Source of the DNA: Microbacterium pumilum
GTDB taxonomy: Bacteria > Actinomycetota > Actinomycetes > Actinomycetales > Microbacteriaceae
DNA length: 64,000 nucleotides
NCBI RefSeq assembly: GCF_039530225.1
Contig: NZ_BAAAOH010000001.1
Location: 1,984,001-2,048,000, forward strand
Direction of reading: 5' to 3'
The notes below the pieces were generated by a model, which made no database searches, had not been told where the DNA came from, and saw only the letters and a program-made list of their open reading frames with translations. The position numbers and the translations under genes are program-made. The number at the start of each line of letters is the position of its first letter. Position 1 is the first letter of the stretch. Below are positions 26,973 to 36,900 of the stretch, piece after piece.

Positions 26973-27830
26973 ATGCCAGAGTCCTGGCTCCGTGCCTCGG
27001 CAGCCCTGTTCTTCGCCATGCTGCTCGTCGCGTGCGCGCCGACCGCGTCGAACTCCGGCGCTGAACCGCAGTCGTCACGCACGCCGGCAGGCATGGCCAG
27101 GACCTTCGAGGTCGACGTGAACGGACATGTGCTGCGGGGCGGATGCCGAGGTGCGCGCGAACCAGATCAGCCGGCGGTCATCCTGCTGTCCGGCCTCGGC
27201 AGTCCGGGATCCCAACTCTCCATCATCGAACATGGTCTGAGAGACGCGGCGCTGGTCTGCACGTACGATCGCGCCGGCGTGGGAAACAGTGACCCAGCCA
27301 CCGGCCCGAGCACCTTCGAGGATGCGGTGGAGGATTTCGCGGCTGTCCTGGCCGGTGCAGACATCGCGCCGCCGTACATCATCGTCGGGCAATCCGTCGG
27401 CGGGACGATCGCGCTGCGCTACGCGCAGCTGCACCCCCAGAACGTCAGCGGGTTCGTCGCGATGACCCCCGGCCCACCCGCCACGGCATACGAGGCCAGA
27501 GCCGCTGCGGTCGAGACACCTGACGAACTGCAGACGGTGGAGATCGACTTCAACAACGGTGCGAACGAAGAGGGGATGAACTTCCGCTCGACCGACCTCA
27601 TCCTGGACGAGCCGTTCCCTGCGACCGTTCCCTACGTGGTGATGTACGCCGAGAACTGCGAGGGTGATTTCTGCGACCGCATCCGGCCGGTGCTCGCCGC
27701 CGCGATGGGCGAGCTGGCGCACCTGGGCGACGGGCGTTTCGTCGCAGTGGAAGGCGCCGGACACGAGATCTTCCAGACCAACCTCGACGATGTGCTCGCC
27801 GAAGTCCGGTCACTGCTGCCGGCCGCCTGA
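26973..27830 (+). CDS. alpha/beta hydrolase lipoprotein
   Basis: 285 residues. The ATG at 26973 follows GGAGG at 26963-26967. The N-terminus has a lipobox LVAC with Cys21 (FFAMLLVACAPTAS), so it should be anchored at the outer face of the membrane. The hydrolase fold shows the oxyanion segment ILLSGLGSPGSQLS, the nucleophile elbow VGQSVGG with Ser141, and the late His in GAGHEIFQTNLD. It may cleave an ester or peptide outside the cell. It is divergent from the ABC exporter and precedes the NodI-like ABC operon by 81 bases; no direct link is evident. Confidence 0.85.
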   Translation: MPESWLRASAALFFAMLLVACAPTASNSGAEPQSSRTPAGMARTFEVDVNGHVLRGGCRGAREPDQPAVILLSGLGSPGSQLSIIEHGLRDAALVCTYDRAGVGNSDPATGPSTFEDAVEDFAAVLAGADIAPPYIIVGQSVGGTIALRYAQLHPQNVSGFVAMTPGPPATAYEARAAAVETPDELQTVEIDFNNGANEEGMNFRSTDLILDEPFPATVPYVVMYAENCEGDFCDRIRPVLAAAMGELAHLGDGRFVAVEGAGHEIFQTNLDDVLAEVRSLLPAA

Positions 27831-27899
27831 CGCGCGGCAGCGAGAGCAGGCGGTCCGGGTTCCAGGACTCCGGTGGGAGGGGATGTCCGCAGCCGTGTG

Positions 27900-27905
27900 T
27901 AGTGT
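27900..27905 (+). promoter_or_regulatory. -10 box of a probably leaderless ABC operon
   Basis: TAGTGT ends six bases before the GTG at 27912, with no ribosome binding site between. It supports the GTG as the start and a promoter for the three-gene ABC exporter. Confidence 0.45.
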
Positions 27906-27911
27906 GGTCCG

Positions 27912-28853
27912 GTGCCCGCCCCCGTGATCGAAGCGAAGAACCTCGTCAAGGCCTACGCGGTCAAGGGCAAGCCCGACTTCCTGGCGGTTGACGGCCTGTC
28001 GTTCGAGGTCGCGCCGGGGGAGTCGTTCGGCCTCCTCGGTCCCAACGGCGCCGGCAAGTCGACCACGATGAAGATGGTGGGCGCGGTGTCGACGCGTTCC
28101 AGCGGCGATCTCAGCATCCTGGGCCTCGACCCCGACCACTACGGCCCCGAGATCCGATCCCGGCTGGGGGTCGTGCCGCAGCAGGACAATCTCGACGGCG
28201 AGCTGAACGCTCGAGAGAACCTCTACATCTACGGCCGCTACTTCGGGCTCCCCGGCAAGGTGTGTGCGCAGAAGGCCGACGAACTCCTCGCTTTCGCACA
28301 GCTCGAAGACAAGGCCAAGAGCAAGGTCGATCAGCTGTCCGGCGGCATGAAGCGCCGACTGACGATCGCACGTGGGCTCATCAACGACCCGCGCATCCTG
28401 CTCCTCGACGAGCCGACGACGGGCCTCGACCCCCAGGCGCGCCACGTGCTGTGGGACCGCCTGTTCCGGCTGAAGGAACGCGGCACCACGCTCGTGCTGA
28501 CGACGCACTACATGGATGAGGCCGAGCAGCTCTGCGACCGGCTGATCGTCGTCGACAAGGGCCGGATCATGGCCCAGGGAACGCCCTCGTCGCTGATCCG
28601 CGAGCACTCCAGTCGTGAGGTGCTCGAGGTGCGGTTCGGGTCCGACCGCAACGAGCAGGTCGCGCCGCAGCTGCAGGGCATGGGTGACCGCGTCGAAGTG
28701 CTGCCCGACCGCATCCTCATGTATACCGACAACGGCGAGCACGTCCTCGAGCGCATCGCCGCGGCCGGGCTCGAGCCGATCACCAGCCTTGTTCGTCGTT
28801 CGAGCCTCGAGGATGTGTTCCTCAGACTCACCGGAAGGTCGCTGATCGAATGA
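27912..28853 (+). CDS. ABC-2 exporter ATPase, NodI/DrrA-like
   Basis: 313 residues with Walker A GPNGAGKS at 43-50, the Q-loop LGVVPQQDNLDGELNARENL, signature LSGGMKRRLTIARGLI and Walker B/D-loop LLLDEPTTGLDPQARHVLWD. The LDPQARH form is typical of NodI-type ATPases that export lipochitin or glycolipid-like compounds and drugs with two ABC-2 permeases. The C-terminal regulatory extension ends RSSLEDVFLRLTGRSLIE. Its TGA overlaps the ATG of the first permease. Confidence 0.92.
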   Translation: MPAPVIEAKNLVKAYAVKGKPDFLAVDGLSFEVAPGESFGLLGPNGAGKSTTMKMVGAVSTRSSGDLSILGLDPDHYGPEIRSRLGVVPQQDNLDGELNARENLYIYGRYFGLPGKVCAQKADELLAFAQLEDKAKSKVDQLSGGMKRRLTIARGLINDPRILLLDEPTTGLDPQARHVLWDRLFRLKERGTTLVLTTHYMDEAEQLCDRLIVVDKGRIMAQGTPSSLIREHSSREVLEVRFGSDRNEQVAPQLQGMGDRVEVLPDRILMYTDNGEHVLERIAAAGLEPITSLVRRSSLEDVFLRLTGRSLIE

Positions 28854-29734
28854 CGCTTCCCGAGTCGTCCGGTGCGCCGGGCGGAGCCACGGTGGCCCAG
28901 CCGTCGATCGACGAGCTGCGTGCCGAGGCGATGGAGTGGGGCCGCAGGCCTCGCGGATTCGGCTCCTGGTATGTCACGGAGCACATGGTCCGCGCCATGC
29001 GCGCGTACGGGTGGACCATCGTCGTCGCCGCGCTCGGCCAGCCGATCATCTACCTGCTGGGCCTCGCCGTCGGCCTCGCCGCCCTCATCGACGCCCCCAT
29101 CGACGACCGCGGGATCGAGGTGTCGTACCTCGTCTTCGTCGCGCCGGCTCTGCTCATGACCGCCACCATCTCGGTCGCGGCCGAGGAGTTCACCTTCCCG
29201 GTCATGGCCGGCTTCAAGTGGCGTCGCTACTTCTACGGCTTCAATGCGTCGCCGATCGCGAGCCGCCAGATCGCGACCGGTGTCATCTTCGGCGCGTCCG
29301 CGCGCATGATCGTCGTCGCCGTCGCCTACACGCTGTTCCTCTACATCTTCGGCGCGATCCCCGCGTTCACGTGGGGCTGGACCATGATCTTCGTCTCGCT
29401 GCTGGCCGGGCTCTCGTTCGGTGTCCCCCTCATGGCTTACGCGGCATCCATCTATGACGACAAGGGCCAGTTCGCGCTCGTCCAGCGCTTCATCTTCATG
29501 CCGATGTTCCTGTTCTCAGGCACCTTCTACCCCCTCGACTCGCTGCCGCTGTGGCTGCAGTGGATCGGGTGGATATCCCCGCTGTGGCACGCGACCGAAC
29601 TCGGGCGCTGGATCTCGTACGGCGCTGAGCTCTCTCCGGCCGCGATCGTCGTGCACTTCGCCTACCTCATCGGCCTCACCGTCGTCGGCTATGTGCTCGG
29701 ACGACGGTTCTTCGAGACGAGGCTCGCGAAATGA
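28850..29734 (+). CDS. ABC-2 type exporter permease (first)
   Basis: 294 residues, cytosolic N-terminus of about 55 residues then six membrane segments, starting WTIVVAALGQPIIYLLGLAVG, with the ABC-2/NodJ-like pattern YLVFVAPALLMTATISVAAEEF and FMPMFLFSGTFYPLDSLPLWLQ. Overlaps both neighbours by four bases (ATGA), so the trio is translationally coupled. With the second permease it should form a heterodimeric channel. Substrate unknown. Confidence 0.9.
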   Translation: MTLPESSGAPGGATVAQPSIDELRAEAMEWGRRPRGFGSWYVTEHMVRAMRAYGWTIVVAALGQPIIYLLGLAVGLAALIDAPIDDRGIEVSYLVFVAPALLMTATISVAAEEFTFPVMAGFKWRRYFYGFNASPIASRQIATGVIFGASARMIVVAVAYTLFLYIFGAIPAFTWGWTMIFVSLLAGLSFGVPLMAYAASIYDDKGQFALVQRFIFMPMFLFSGTFYPLDSLPLWLQWIGWISPLWHATELGRWISYGAELSPAAIVVHFAYLIGLTVVGYVLGRRFFETRLAK

Positions 29735-30558
29735 CCGCGGCGACGCAGGCACCGGATGCCGTCGCTCGGCGCGGCGGCGTGCGAGCCCTGTGGGCTGGCA
29801 ACCCCGGCGCCGTCGTGCAGCGCGGGCTCATCGCGGCGCGCTCTTCGAGCTGGGCCGTCGTCCTGTCGGGCTTCTTCGAGCCGGTGTTCTACCTGGCGTC
29901 GATGGGGATCGGTCTCAGCAGCCTGATCGGACCGGTCGAGACATCCACCGGTATGGAAGTGTCGTACGCCGCATTCATCGCACCGGCGCTTCTGGCCGTC
30001 TCGGCGATGAACGGGGCGATCTACGACTCGACGTGGAACGTCTTCTTCAAGCTGAACTACGGGAAGCTCTACGAGGGGATGCTCTCGACCTCGCTGGGTC
30101 CGCTCGACGTCGCGCTGGGGGAGATCCTCTATGCACTGCTGCGCGGCCTCGTCTACGCGACCGGGTTCATGATCATCATGCAGATCGCCGGACTGAACCT
30201 CGCGTGGACGGCGATCCTGGCGCTGCCCGCGGTCGTGCTCATCGCGTTCGGTTTCGCCAGCGTCGGCATGGCCGTCACAAGCTACATGAAGGCCTTCCAG
30301 CAGATGGACTGGATCAACATCGTGCTGCTGCCGATGTTCCTCTTCTCGGCGACGCTGTACCCGATCACGATCTACCCCGAGTTCATCCAGTGGATCGTGA
30401 TGGCACTGCCGCTCTGGCACGGCGTGGAACTGGTCCGAGGGCTCACGACCGGCGCGCTGTCGCCGGCGATGTGGGTACACGTCGCGTACTACGTCGCGAT
30501 GATCACGGTCGGTCTCATCTTCACGACGAAGCGGCTGCGGGCGCTGTTCCTGGGCTGA
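29731..30558 (+). CDS. ABC-2 type exporter permease (second)
   Basis: 275 residues with the same ABC-2 pattern as its neighbour (YAAFIAPALLAVSAMNGAIYDSTWN; VLLPMFLFSATLYPITIYPEFIQW). The two permeases look like products of an old duplication. It ends the exporter operon; the next gene is 149 bases downstream behind its own promoter-like region with three direct repeats. Confidence 0.9.
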   Translation: MTAATQAPDAVARRGGVRALWAGNPGAVVQRGLIAARSSSWAVVLSGFFEPVFYLASMGIGLSSLIGPVETSTGMEVSYAAFIAPALLAVSAMNGAIYDSTWNVFFKLNYGKLYEGMLSTSLGPLDVALGEILYALLRGLVYATGFMIIMQIAGLNLAWTAILALPAVVLIAFGFASVGMAVTSYMKAFQQMDWINIVLLPMFLFSATLYPITIYPEFIQWIVMALPLWHGVELVRGLTTGALSPAMWVHVAYYVAMITVGLIFTTKRLRALFLG

Positions 30559-30570
30559 TCGCAACTCGAA

Positions 30571-30597
30571 TCACACTAGTCACATTGGTCACATCGG
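30571..30597. repeat. three tandem 9-base repeats upstream of the vWA/tubulin operon
   Basis: TCACACTAG, TCACATTGG and TCACATCGG lie head to tail without spacer. They sit 22 bases before a possible promoter (next entry). Direct repeats of this size in front of a promoter are usual for an activator or repressor that binds in tandem. Confidence 0.65.
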
Positions 30598-30619
30598 GCA
30601 TATCGTCAGTTTCGACGGG

Positions 30620-30646
30620 TTGAATGTCGTCGGTCTGCCCTACAGT
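30620..30646 (+). promoter_or_regulatory. candidate promoter of the vWA/tubulin/HNH operon
   Basis: TTGAAT at 30620-30625 and TACAGT at 30641-30646 with a 15-base spacer, upstream of the first gene of the operon at 30708. Spacing is short for a housekeeping promoter, so this is tentative. Confidence 0.4.
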
Positions 30647-30707
30647 CACTGCGTGGCTCGGGGAAAGCCCATCCGACTCTCGTCGGCCGGTACGGGGGTG
30701 GTTCCGC

Positions 30708-31154
30708 ATGTCATCGCTTTCATCGCGATCCGGCGGCATGGCGCCGAACGCGCGACCGGCCTCCGCCGCGCCCACGCGGGGCCGCACGCAAGCCAGTCCG
30801 GTTCCGCTGATCGCCGCCGCCGTCGCACTGGTCGTCAGCCTGACGGTCGCGGTGATCGTGCTCGTCACGGCGAGCGCGACCGTCAACATCCTCGGTCTCG
30901 GGTTCGCTCTCGTGACGTCCGACGCCTGGTGGCTGAGCTTCATCGGGTATGTGCTGACTCCGGTCGTCGTGATCGGATGCTATGGCTGGAACGTCATCGC
31001 GCAGCGTGACGGCCTGCGACGGAATCGCAATTTCGCGCTGCGGCCCGGATACTCACGTGCCCTCGCATGGGCGGCGGGCCTCGGCATCCTGCTCGGAGCG
31101 TGGCACGTCCTCAACCTCAGCGTCCCGATCTCGGAGCGGCTGGGCCTTTCGTGA
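30708..31154 (+). CDS. small three-TM membrane protein, first gene of the vWA/tubulin operon
   Basis: 148 residues from the ATG at 30708 (weak binding site; an ATG at 30741 is possible). A Ser/Pro/Arg-rich cytosolic N-terminus is followed by three membrane segments: PLIAAAVALVVSLTVAVIVL, the WWLSFIGYVLTPVVVIGCYG region and ALAWAAGLGILLGAWHVLNL. Family not recognised. Its TGA overlaps the GTG of the vWA gene (GTGA at 31151-31154), so it belongs to the same unit and may be a membrane partner of the vWA protein. Confidence 0.75.
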   Translation: MSSLSSRSGGMAPNARPASAAPTRGRTQASPVPLIAAAVALVVSLTVAVIVLVTASATVNILGLGFALVTSDAWWLSFIGYVLTPVVVIGCYGWNVIAQRDGLRRNRNFALRPGYSRALAWAAGLGILLGAWHVLNLSVPISERLGLS

Positions 31155-33940
31155 GGCGAGTATGGGCGGTCCTGGCCGCGACAGTGCTCACGATCGCACT
31201 GCCGCTGCTGACCGGGCCGGCGGCGAATGCGACCGAACACACTGCGGTGGCGGCGGCCACATCCGCGGGTCTCTCCGACTCGGGACAGTCGGCCGTCGAT
31301 GACCTTCGCACCTGCGTGGCGTCGAAAGGCGTGCTGAACGCGTACTACATCATCGACAACTCGCAGTCGCTGCGCGTCGAGGACGACGGCAAGACCCCCG
31401 GTTCCGATCCCGACTACACACGCGCCGACATCCTCGCCAACAGTCTGTCGCAGCTCGGCAACCTCGGCGGCGACACCCAGGTGAACTGGGCGGCGGGGTT
31501 CTTCAGCACGGGGTTCGAATCGGCGATCTCGTGGACGCCCTGGACCGAAGCCAGCGCCGACCAGCTCGAGTCGACGATCCGCGCCAAGCAGCCGAACGGC
31601 TACACCAACTGGCTCGCCGCCATGGAGGGCACGCAGCAGCAGCTTGCCGGCCAGCCAGATGCCGACAAGGCCTGCCAGCTCGTGGTCTGGTTCACCGACG
31701 GCGCGATCGACCTCGAAGGCGGCGACCAGGCGACCGCCGACGCGGTCAACGATCTCTGCGGGCGACCGATCGACCCCGCCGGGCACGCTCCGGCCCAGGG
31801 CTACGGAATCTTCAATGCGTTCCGCCAGTCCGGTGTGGTCGTCATGGGCACGCTGCTCGCACAGGGATCGACGCGCGACGACGCCGAGGTCATGTGGCCG
31901 CTCGTCGAGGGCTCGGGCGACGTCGACGGCACACCGGAGCAGTGCGGCCAGCCAGACCCGCCGTCGACTGCCGTGCATGGCGCGGTGGTGGATGCGACCG
32001 ATCCGAGCGCGCTGGCACGCGTCTTCCTCGAGCTCGCGAGTCAGATCGGCGGTGGATACCCCGAACCGCTCGACGCCGAAGGCAGGTTCTGGATCGACCC
32101 GGGCGTCTCGCGGTTCCAGATCGCGCTGGGCGACGGCGACTGGAGCCTCGTCGCGCCGCCGGAGTCCGGCGTCGGAACGATCACGACCGATGCACCGGGT
32201 CCTGCGAAGGTGACGACATCCGCGGGTGCGACGCTCGTCGAGGTGCCTATCGACGATCCATCCCTGCAAGGGCAGTGGCAGCTCGTGGCCGACGATGTGG
32301 ACGACGTGTTCCTGTTCAGCGATCTCGGCATCGTCTTCGACGCGCAGAACACGATCGAGCTCGGCGCCGATGGGGCGACCGCCGCGGTCCTGACCGCGCA
32401 GGTGCAGGATGCCGCCGGCGACCCCGCTCCGCTGGAGGCCTACGGGTCGGCGGAGTTCACAGCATCCATCGTCAGCCCCGACGGAACCGTCCAGGAGCTG
32501 CCGCAGGCCGATGTGGACCCCGTCACCGGAGCCATCACGATCCCGATGCCGGCGGATGTCTCGGCCGCCGAGATCGTCGTCACGGCATCGCTCGACCTCG
32601 AGACCGCCCCGCACGGGCTCGCGCTCGCTCCGGTGACGACCCAGCAATCGGTGGCGACCGTGCTGCCCGCGAACTTTCCTCGGGTGCACACCATTCCCGT
32701 GCAGCTGTCGGTGCTCGAGGGCGCCGACGGCGCGGCCCGCGGTGGGATGACCGTGGACGGGCCGCAATCCGGCGGCGACGGCAGGGTCTGCGTCACCGGG
32801 GATCCCGAAGTGATCAGCGACAGCGCGAACCGCGCGGCGGGATGGTCATGGCAGCTGGATGGCGACCTCGATGCGGACGGGTGCATCGTGGTGCCCGAGG
32901 GTGCGACCGATCAGCGCATCAAGATCACCGCGACGAACCAGACCGCGGCAGACAGCCTGGTGCGCGCCAGCATGCCGGTGGCGTTCGTCTCCGCCGACGG
33001 CGAGGAGCTGACGCAGGATGTGCCGATCGAGTTCCGCTCGACGCACCCGGTCAACGTCGGCTCGGTTGCGCTCGTGGCCCTCGGACTGCTGCTGATCGGC
33101 ATCCTGCTGCCCTTGATCCTGCTGTGGTTCCTCAACTGGTGGACCACCCGGCTCGACATCGGCAACTCGGTCCAGCGCGCGACGTTCCCGGTGCGCGTCG
33201 TGCCCGGCGGCGTGGAGCCGCTGGACGTGCCCGCTTCCGACACGGCGCTCTCGGAGCGGTTCCGCTACCGCGGCGCGGCGCGCAACGTCCGTTCGCTCTC
33301 CGATCCCGATCTCGGACGCATTCGGGCGCGGCTGCCATGGTTCCCGCTCAATGCGCCGGAGTACGAGATCGCTCCCGCCGCCGGCGTGGCCATCGCGGCG
33401 GCACGAACGAGTGCGCGCTCGGCGTCGGCGGGGGTGCGCTCGGCGGATGGCGCACTGCGCTTCCGGCAGCTGCCCTTCGATGCGTTCTGGGCGATCACAG
33501 TGACGGATGCCGAGCTCGCGCGCACCTCGAAGGGTGAGGCCGTCAACGGCACCGCGGTGATCTACCACCGCTTCGACGCCTATCAGCCGGCGCAGTATCG
33601 CGAGCGGCTGGCCGACATCGCGCGGGACACTGCGGCATCCGACGCCGTCGACCGGCTGCGGACGGCGAAGGCGGCGAAGGCGGCGGAGGCCGCCAGGGCG
33701 AAGAGCGGCCCGCCGCCCTCCGGCGCGGGCGGATCCGGCGCCGCGGCAGCGCCTCCCCGCCCCGGTTCCTCACCCGACGACGGAACCCCGCCCTCGAAGG
33801 CCGGGCCGCCTCCGCGGCCGAGCGCTGTTCCCGGCGGAGCATCCCGACCCGGTTCCCCTCCGCCCCTCCCGGGTTCCCCTCCGCCCCTGCCGGGTTCCCC
33901 TCCACCCCTGCCCGGAATGCCGCCGCCCCGCGGCCGCTGA
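31151..33940 (+). CDS. secreted-domain vWA protein with one C-terminal TM and proline-rich cytosolic tail
   Basis: 929 residues. The GTG at 31151 gives a signal peptide (RRVWAVLAATVLTIALPLLTGPAANA); in-frame codons further upstream would spoil it. A von Willebrand A domain follows with a complete metal site: D69-N-S71-Q-S73, the Thr in GYTNWLAAM and Asp183 in WFTDG. A beta-rich extracellular part leads to a membrane segment at about 638-662 (VALVALGLLLIGILLPLILLW) and then a cytosolic region of some 265 residues ending in Ala/Lys helices and three SPPPLPG repeats. The vWA part should bind a protein ligand outside the cell, while the tail can contact cytosolic partners, perhaps the tubulin-like protein coded next. 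Confidence 0.85.
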   Translation: MRRVWAVLAATVLTIALPLLTGPAANATEHTAVAAATSAGLSDSGQSAVDDLRTCVASKGVLNAYYIIDNSQSLRVEDDGKTPGSDPDYTRADILANSLSQLGNLGGDTQVNWAAGFFSTGFESAISWTPWTEASADQLESTIRAKQPNGYTNWLAAMEGTQQQLAGQPDADKACQLVVWFTDGAIDLEGGDQATADAVNDLCGRPIDPAGHAPAQGYGIFNAFRQSGVVVMGTLLAQGSTRDDAEVMWPLVEGSGDVDGTPEQCGQPDPPSTAVHGAVVDATDPSALARVFLELASQIGGGYPEPLDAEGRFWIDPGVSRFQIALGDGDWSLVAPPESGVGTITTDAPGPAKVTTSAGATLVEVPIDDPSLQGQWQLVADDVDDVFLFSDLGIVFDAQNTIELGADGATAAVLTAQVQDAAGDPAPLEAYGSAEFTASIVSPDGTVQELPQADVDPVTGAITIPMPADVSAAEIVVTASLDLETAPHGLALAPVTTQQSVATVLPANFPRVHTIPVQLSVLEGADGAARGGMTVDGPQSGGDGRVCVTGDPEVISDSANRAAGWSWQLDGDLDADGCIVVPEGATDQRIKITATNQTAADSLVRASMPVAFVSADGEELTQDVPIEFRSTHPVNVGSVALVALGLLLIGILLPLILLWFLNWWTTRLDIGNSVQRATFPVRVVPGGVEPLDVPASDTALSERFRYRGAARNVRSLSDPDLGRIRARLPWFPLNAPEYEIAPAAGVAIAAARTSARSASAGVRSADGALRFRQLPFDAFWAITVTDAELARTSKGEAVNGTAVIYHRFDAYQPAQYRERLADIARDTAASDAVDRLRTAKAAKAAEAARAKSGPPPSGAGGSGAAAAPPRPGSSPDDGTPPSKAGPPPRPSAVPGGASRPGSPPPLPGSPPPLPGSPPPLPGMPPPRGR
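33851..33913 (+). repeat. three 21-base tandem repeats coding SPPPLPG
   Basis: Units begin at 33851, 33872 and 33893, each close to GGTTCCCCTCCGCCCCTGCC. They code for the heptad GSPPPLP at the extreme C-terminus of the vWA protein. Such proline repeats are often binding sites for partner domains and can change copy number by slippage. Confidence 0.8.
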
Positions 33941-33973
33941 CCTCCACGATTTCAACGAGAAAGCGAGCACGAC

Positions 33974-36900
33974 ATGCTCAGACCGTTCCTCCTCATCGGC
34001 GTCGGTGGATCCGGCGGCAAGACCCTCCGCGGCATCAAGTACCAGCTCGAGCTGAAGCTCCAGCAGGTGGGCTGGAAATCCGGCATCCCGGCCGCATGGC
34101 AGTTCCTTCACTTCGACACCCCGACCGCGCAGGACGGTGTGGACTACGCCATCCCGTTCCTGCCGCACCAGGAGTACAAGGGCCTCGTCAGCACCGGGGC
34201 GAGCTACAACACCGTCTACGGCTCGATCGAGAGCGCGCACTCGGCCAACGCGGCCGTGCACCAGGACATCCAGCGACAGCTGCCGAACCCGCGGAGCGTC
34301 AAGGTCGACGTGACGAAGGGGGCCGGCCAGTACCGGGCCGTCGGCCGCGCCGTCGCGCTGGCGTCGACGAAAGACATCGCCACCGCGGCGCGGACGGCGA
34401 TCGCCCGGCTGGGGGATGCCTCGGCGCTCGCCGAGCTTCAGACCCTCGCGCAGGTGCTCCGCACGCGCGGCGAGGGCGGCGACGGCAGTCCCACCGTGAT
34501 CGTCATCTCCTCGGTGGCCGGAGGATCGGGAGCCGGGCAGTTCCTCGACATCATCGAGGTGGTCAAGTCGACCGCGAAGCAGAATCCGTGGTCGAACCAG
34601 TTCTTCAGCATCCTGTACGCCCCGGATGTCTTCGACCAGCTGAACGTCACGGCCGGCATGCCGGGTAACGCGCTCGCGGCGATCGCCGAGACGATGAACG
34701 GGTTCTGGACCGAGTCGCCCTCCGAGGCGACGCTCGAGCTGCTCAAGCACCAGGGCGTCGCACCCGCGTACGGCAACGCCATGGACCGCGTCGGCGCCGC
34801 GTATCCGTTCATCGTCGGGCGCAGCAACAGCAAGGTGACGTTCGAAGACCAGAGCGCCGTCTACAACGCCGTGGCGACCAGCCTCACCGCGTGGATGACC
34901 GACGAGCGGGTGCAGGACGACATGATCGCGTACTCGTCGGGCAACTGGCAGGCGCGCGTCGGAGCGAACGTGCTGCCCGACAACTCGGGACTCGCGAGTC
35001 CCGTGCACCATTCTCCGCCGTTCTCGTCGATGGGCTTCGGCCGCGTGACGCTCGGACGCGAGAAGTTCCTGGAGTACTCGGCCGAGCGCTTCACCCGCTC
35101 CGTCATCGATCGCGTGCTGCACGCGCACGCCGAGGACGATCCGCTGTTCGCACGCAAGACCGAGCGCGAGTGGATCGAATCGCGGGCCGACAGCGCGTAT
35201 CAGCGGTTCATCCGCGACCTGCGGCTCAACGAGGAGAGCGAGGCGAACAACCAGATCATCGACGCCCTGCGGGCCGCCGACAATCTCACTCAGATCAAGG
35301 CAGAGCTCGAGCACGGGGTCGACCAGCGACTGAGCGAGCCATCGCAGCTCGACAAGTCGGGCGGCCTCGACCTCACGGTGTGGGCGGACCGACTGCTGCA
35401 CGAGTATTCGCAGCGGGTCGGCGAACTGCTCCAGCGCGATCTTCGGGCACGACAGGTGCTGCTCGCGGATTGGGTGAAGGAGATGCCGTCGCACATCCTC
35501 CACACCATCGCCGACTACGTGGCGCAGATCGGACTCCCGGCCGTCGTCTCGATGCTCGGCCGATTGGATCGCACCCTGAAGAGCACCGCCGATGGGCTCG
35601 AAGCCGAGGCTCATCAGCTCGAGGACTGGGTGGGCAGCCTCCGCTCGCTCGTCGCCGACGAACTGCGCCAGGCGCCGAACCAGCAGTCCATCCGTCCCGA
35701 TCAGGATGTGGTGCACCACGCGATAGAGCGGCTCACGCAGGCGCTCGAGTGGGCGACCGAGGCGCGGCTGCGCCAGAGCGCGAGCGGCCTCGTCGCCGAA
35801 CTGCGCGACGACTTCCTGTCGCCGCTCGGGCGTTACCTCGAGGGCTCGCTGGTCTCGCTCCGCCAACGGGTGACCACGCGCAAGACGGCGGACAACCGCG
35901 ACAACGAGTACGAGTTCTGGCCGACCCGCAACGATCACACGGTGCCGCGCAAGTACGAGCCCGCCCCGAACGAGCGGCTGCTGATCGAGCACACGGAGTA
36001 CCCGGCCGAGTTCGAGCGCCTCGTGCGCGCGAGCGTCGAGGGCACCGAGGCCAAGTACCAGGATGCGATCCTCGAGGTGATGACCCAGGTGCTCGTCGGG
36101 CAGCCGCCGGCGCAGGTGCGCGAAGCAGATGCCACGAGCTGGTCGCTGATCGGCAATCCCCGCAGCTGGAAGCCCACGATCTCGGGCGACCCGGAGTCGC
36201 CGTATTCGCCGCAGGCACCGCATTTCTCGATGGAGTCGAGCCCCGAGGTCTACCTCGAGCGTGCCCGCCTCTGGATGCGGCGCGAGGGAACCCCCTTCCA
36301 CGCGTACATCAGCGAGGACCTGCTGAGCTTCTTCGACCAGGCGAGCCTGCCGCCCGACGTATTCGCGGCCCGCCGCGACCGCTACCGCGAGCAGCTGCAG
36401 GCGGCGCTCGGGGCCAGCGAGCCGCTCGTGAAGCTCAACCCGGGTCTGCTGCGCGCAGTGCACGACAAGGCGATCAACGAGGACACGAGCCTCGTCGTCA
36501 GCTCGATACCCTTCCGCGAGGGCACCGAGCTCTTCGAGGTGACGAAGGGCGTGCTCGGCCAGATGGGCTTCTGGGACGACACGACCTCCGAGTCGTGGTT
36601 CCAGGATGCGCGGGTCGACGGCATCGAGGTGTTCGCGATGTCGGGCTTCCCCTACCAGCCGATCGTCATGGACTCCGTCATGGAGCCGATCGCGCGAGGC
36701 TGGCTCAAGCAGTCCAACACGCAGGACAGCCGTGAGGCGTTCTGGCAGTTCAAGCGCGCGCGCCTGCTCGGCGAGGCGATCCCCGCCGATCCCAAGGTCG
36801 TCTCGTCGATGGTGCGCGGGTGGTACGTGGCCAAGGCGCTCGGGCGGCTCGACGTCAACACCGAGCAGGGCGAACGCGGGCCGAAGCTCGCGGTGTGGGA

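Noticed and set aside
30620..31009. Open frame overlapping the first gene of the vWA/tubulin operon
   Set aside because: It is in another frame, ends mid-gene in low-complexity Arg-rich sequence, and has no membrane segments or motif, unlike the frame that ends in the GTGA overlap with the vWA gene.
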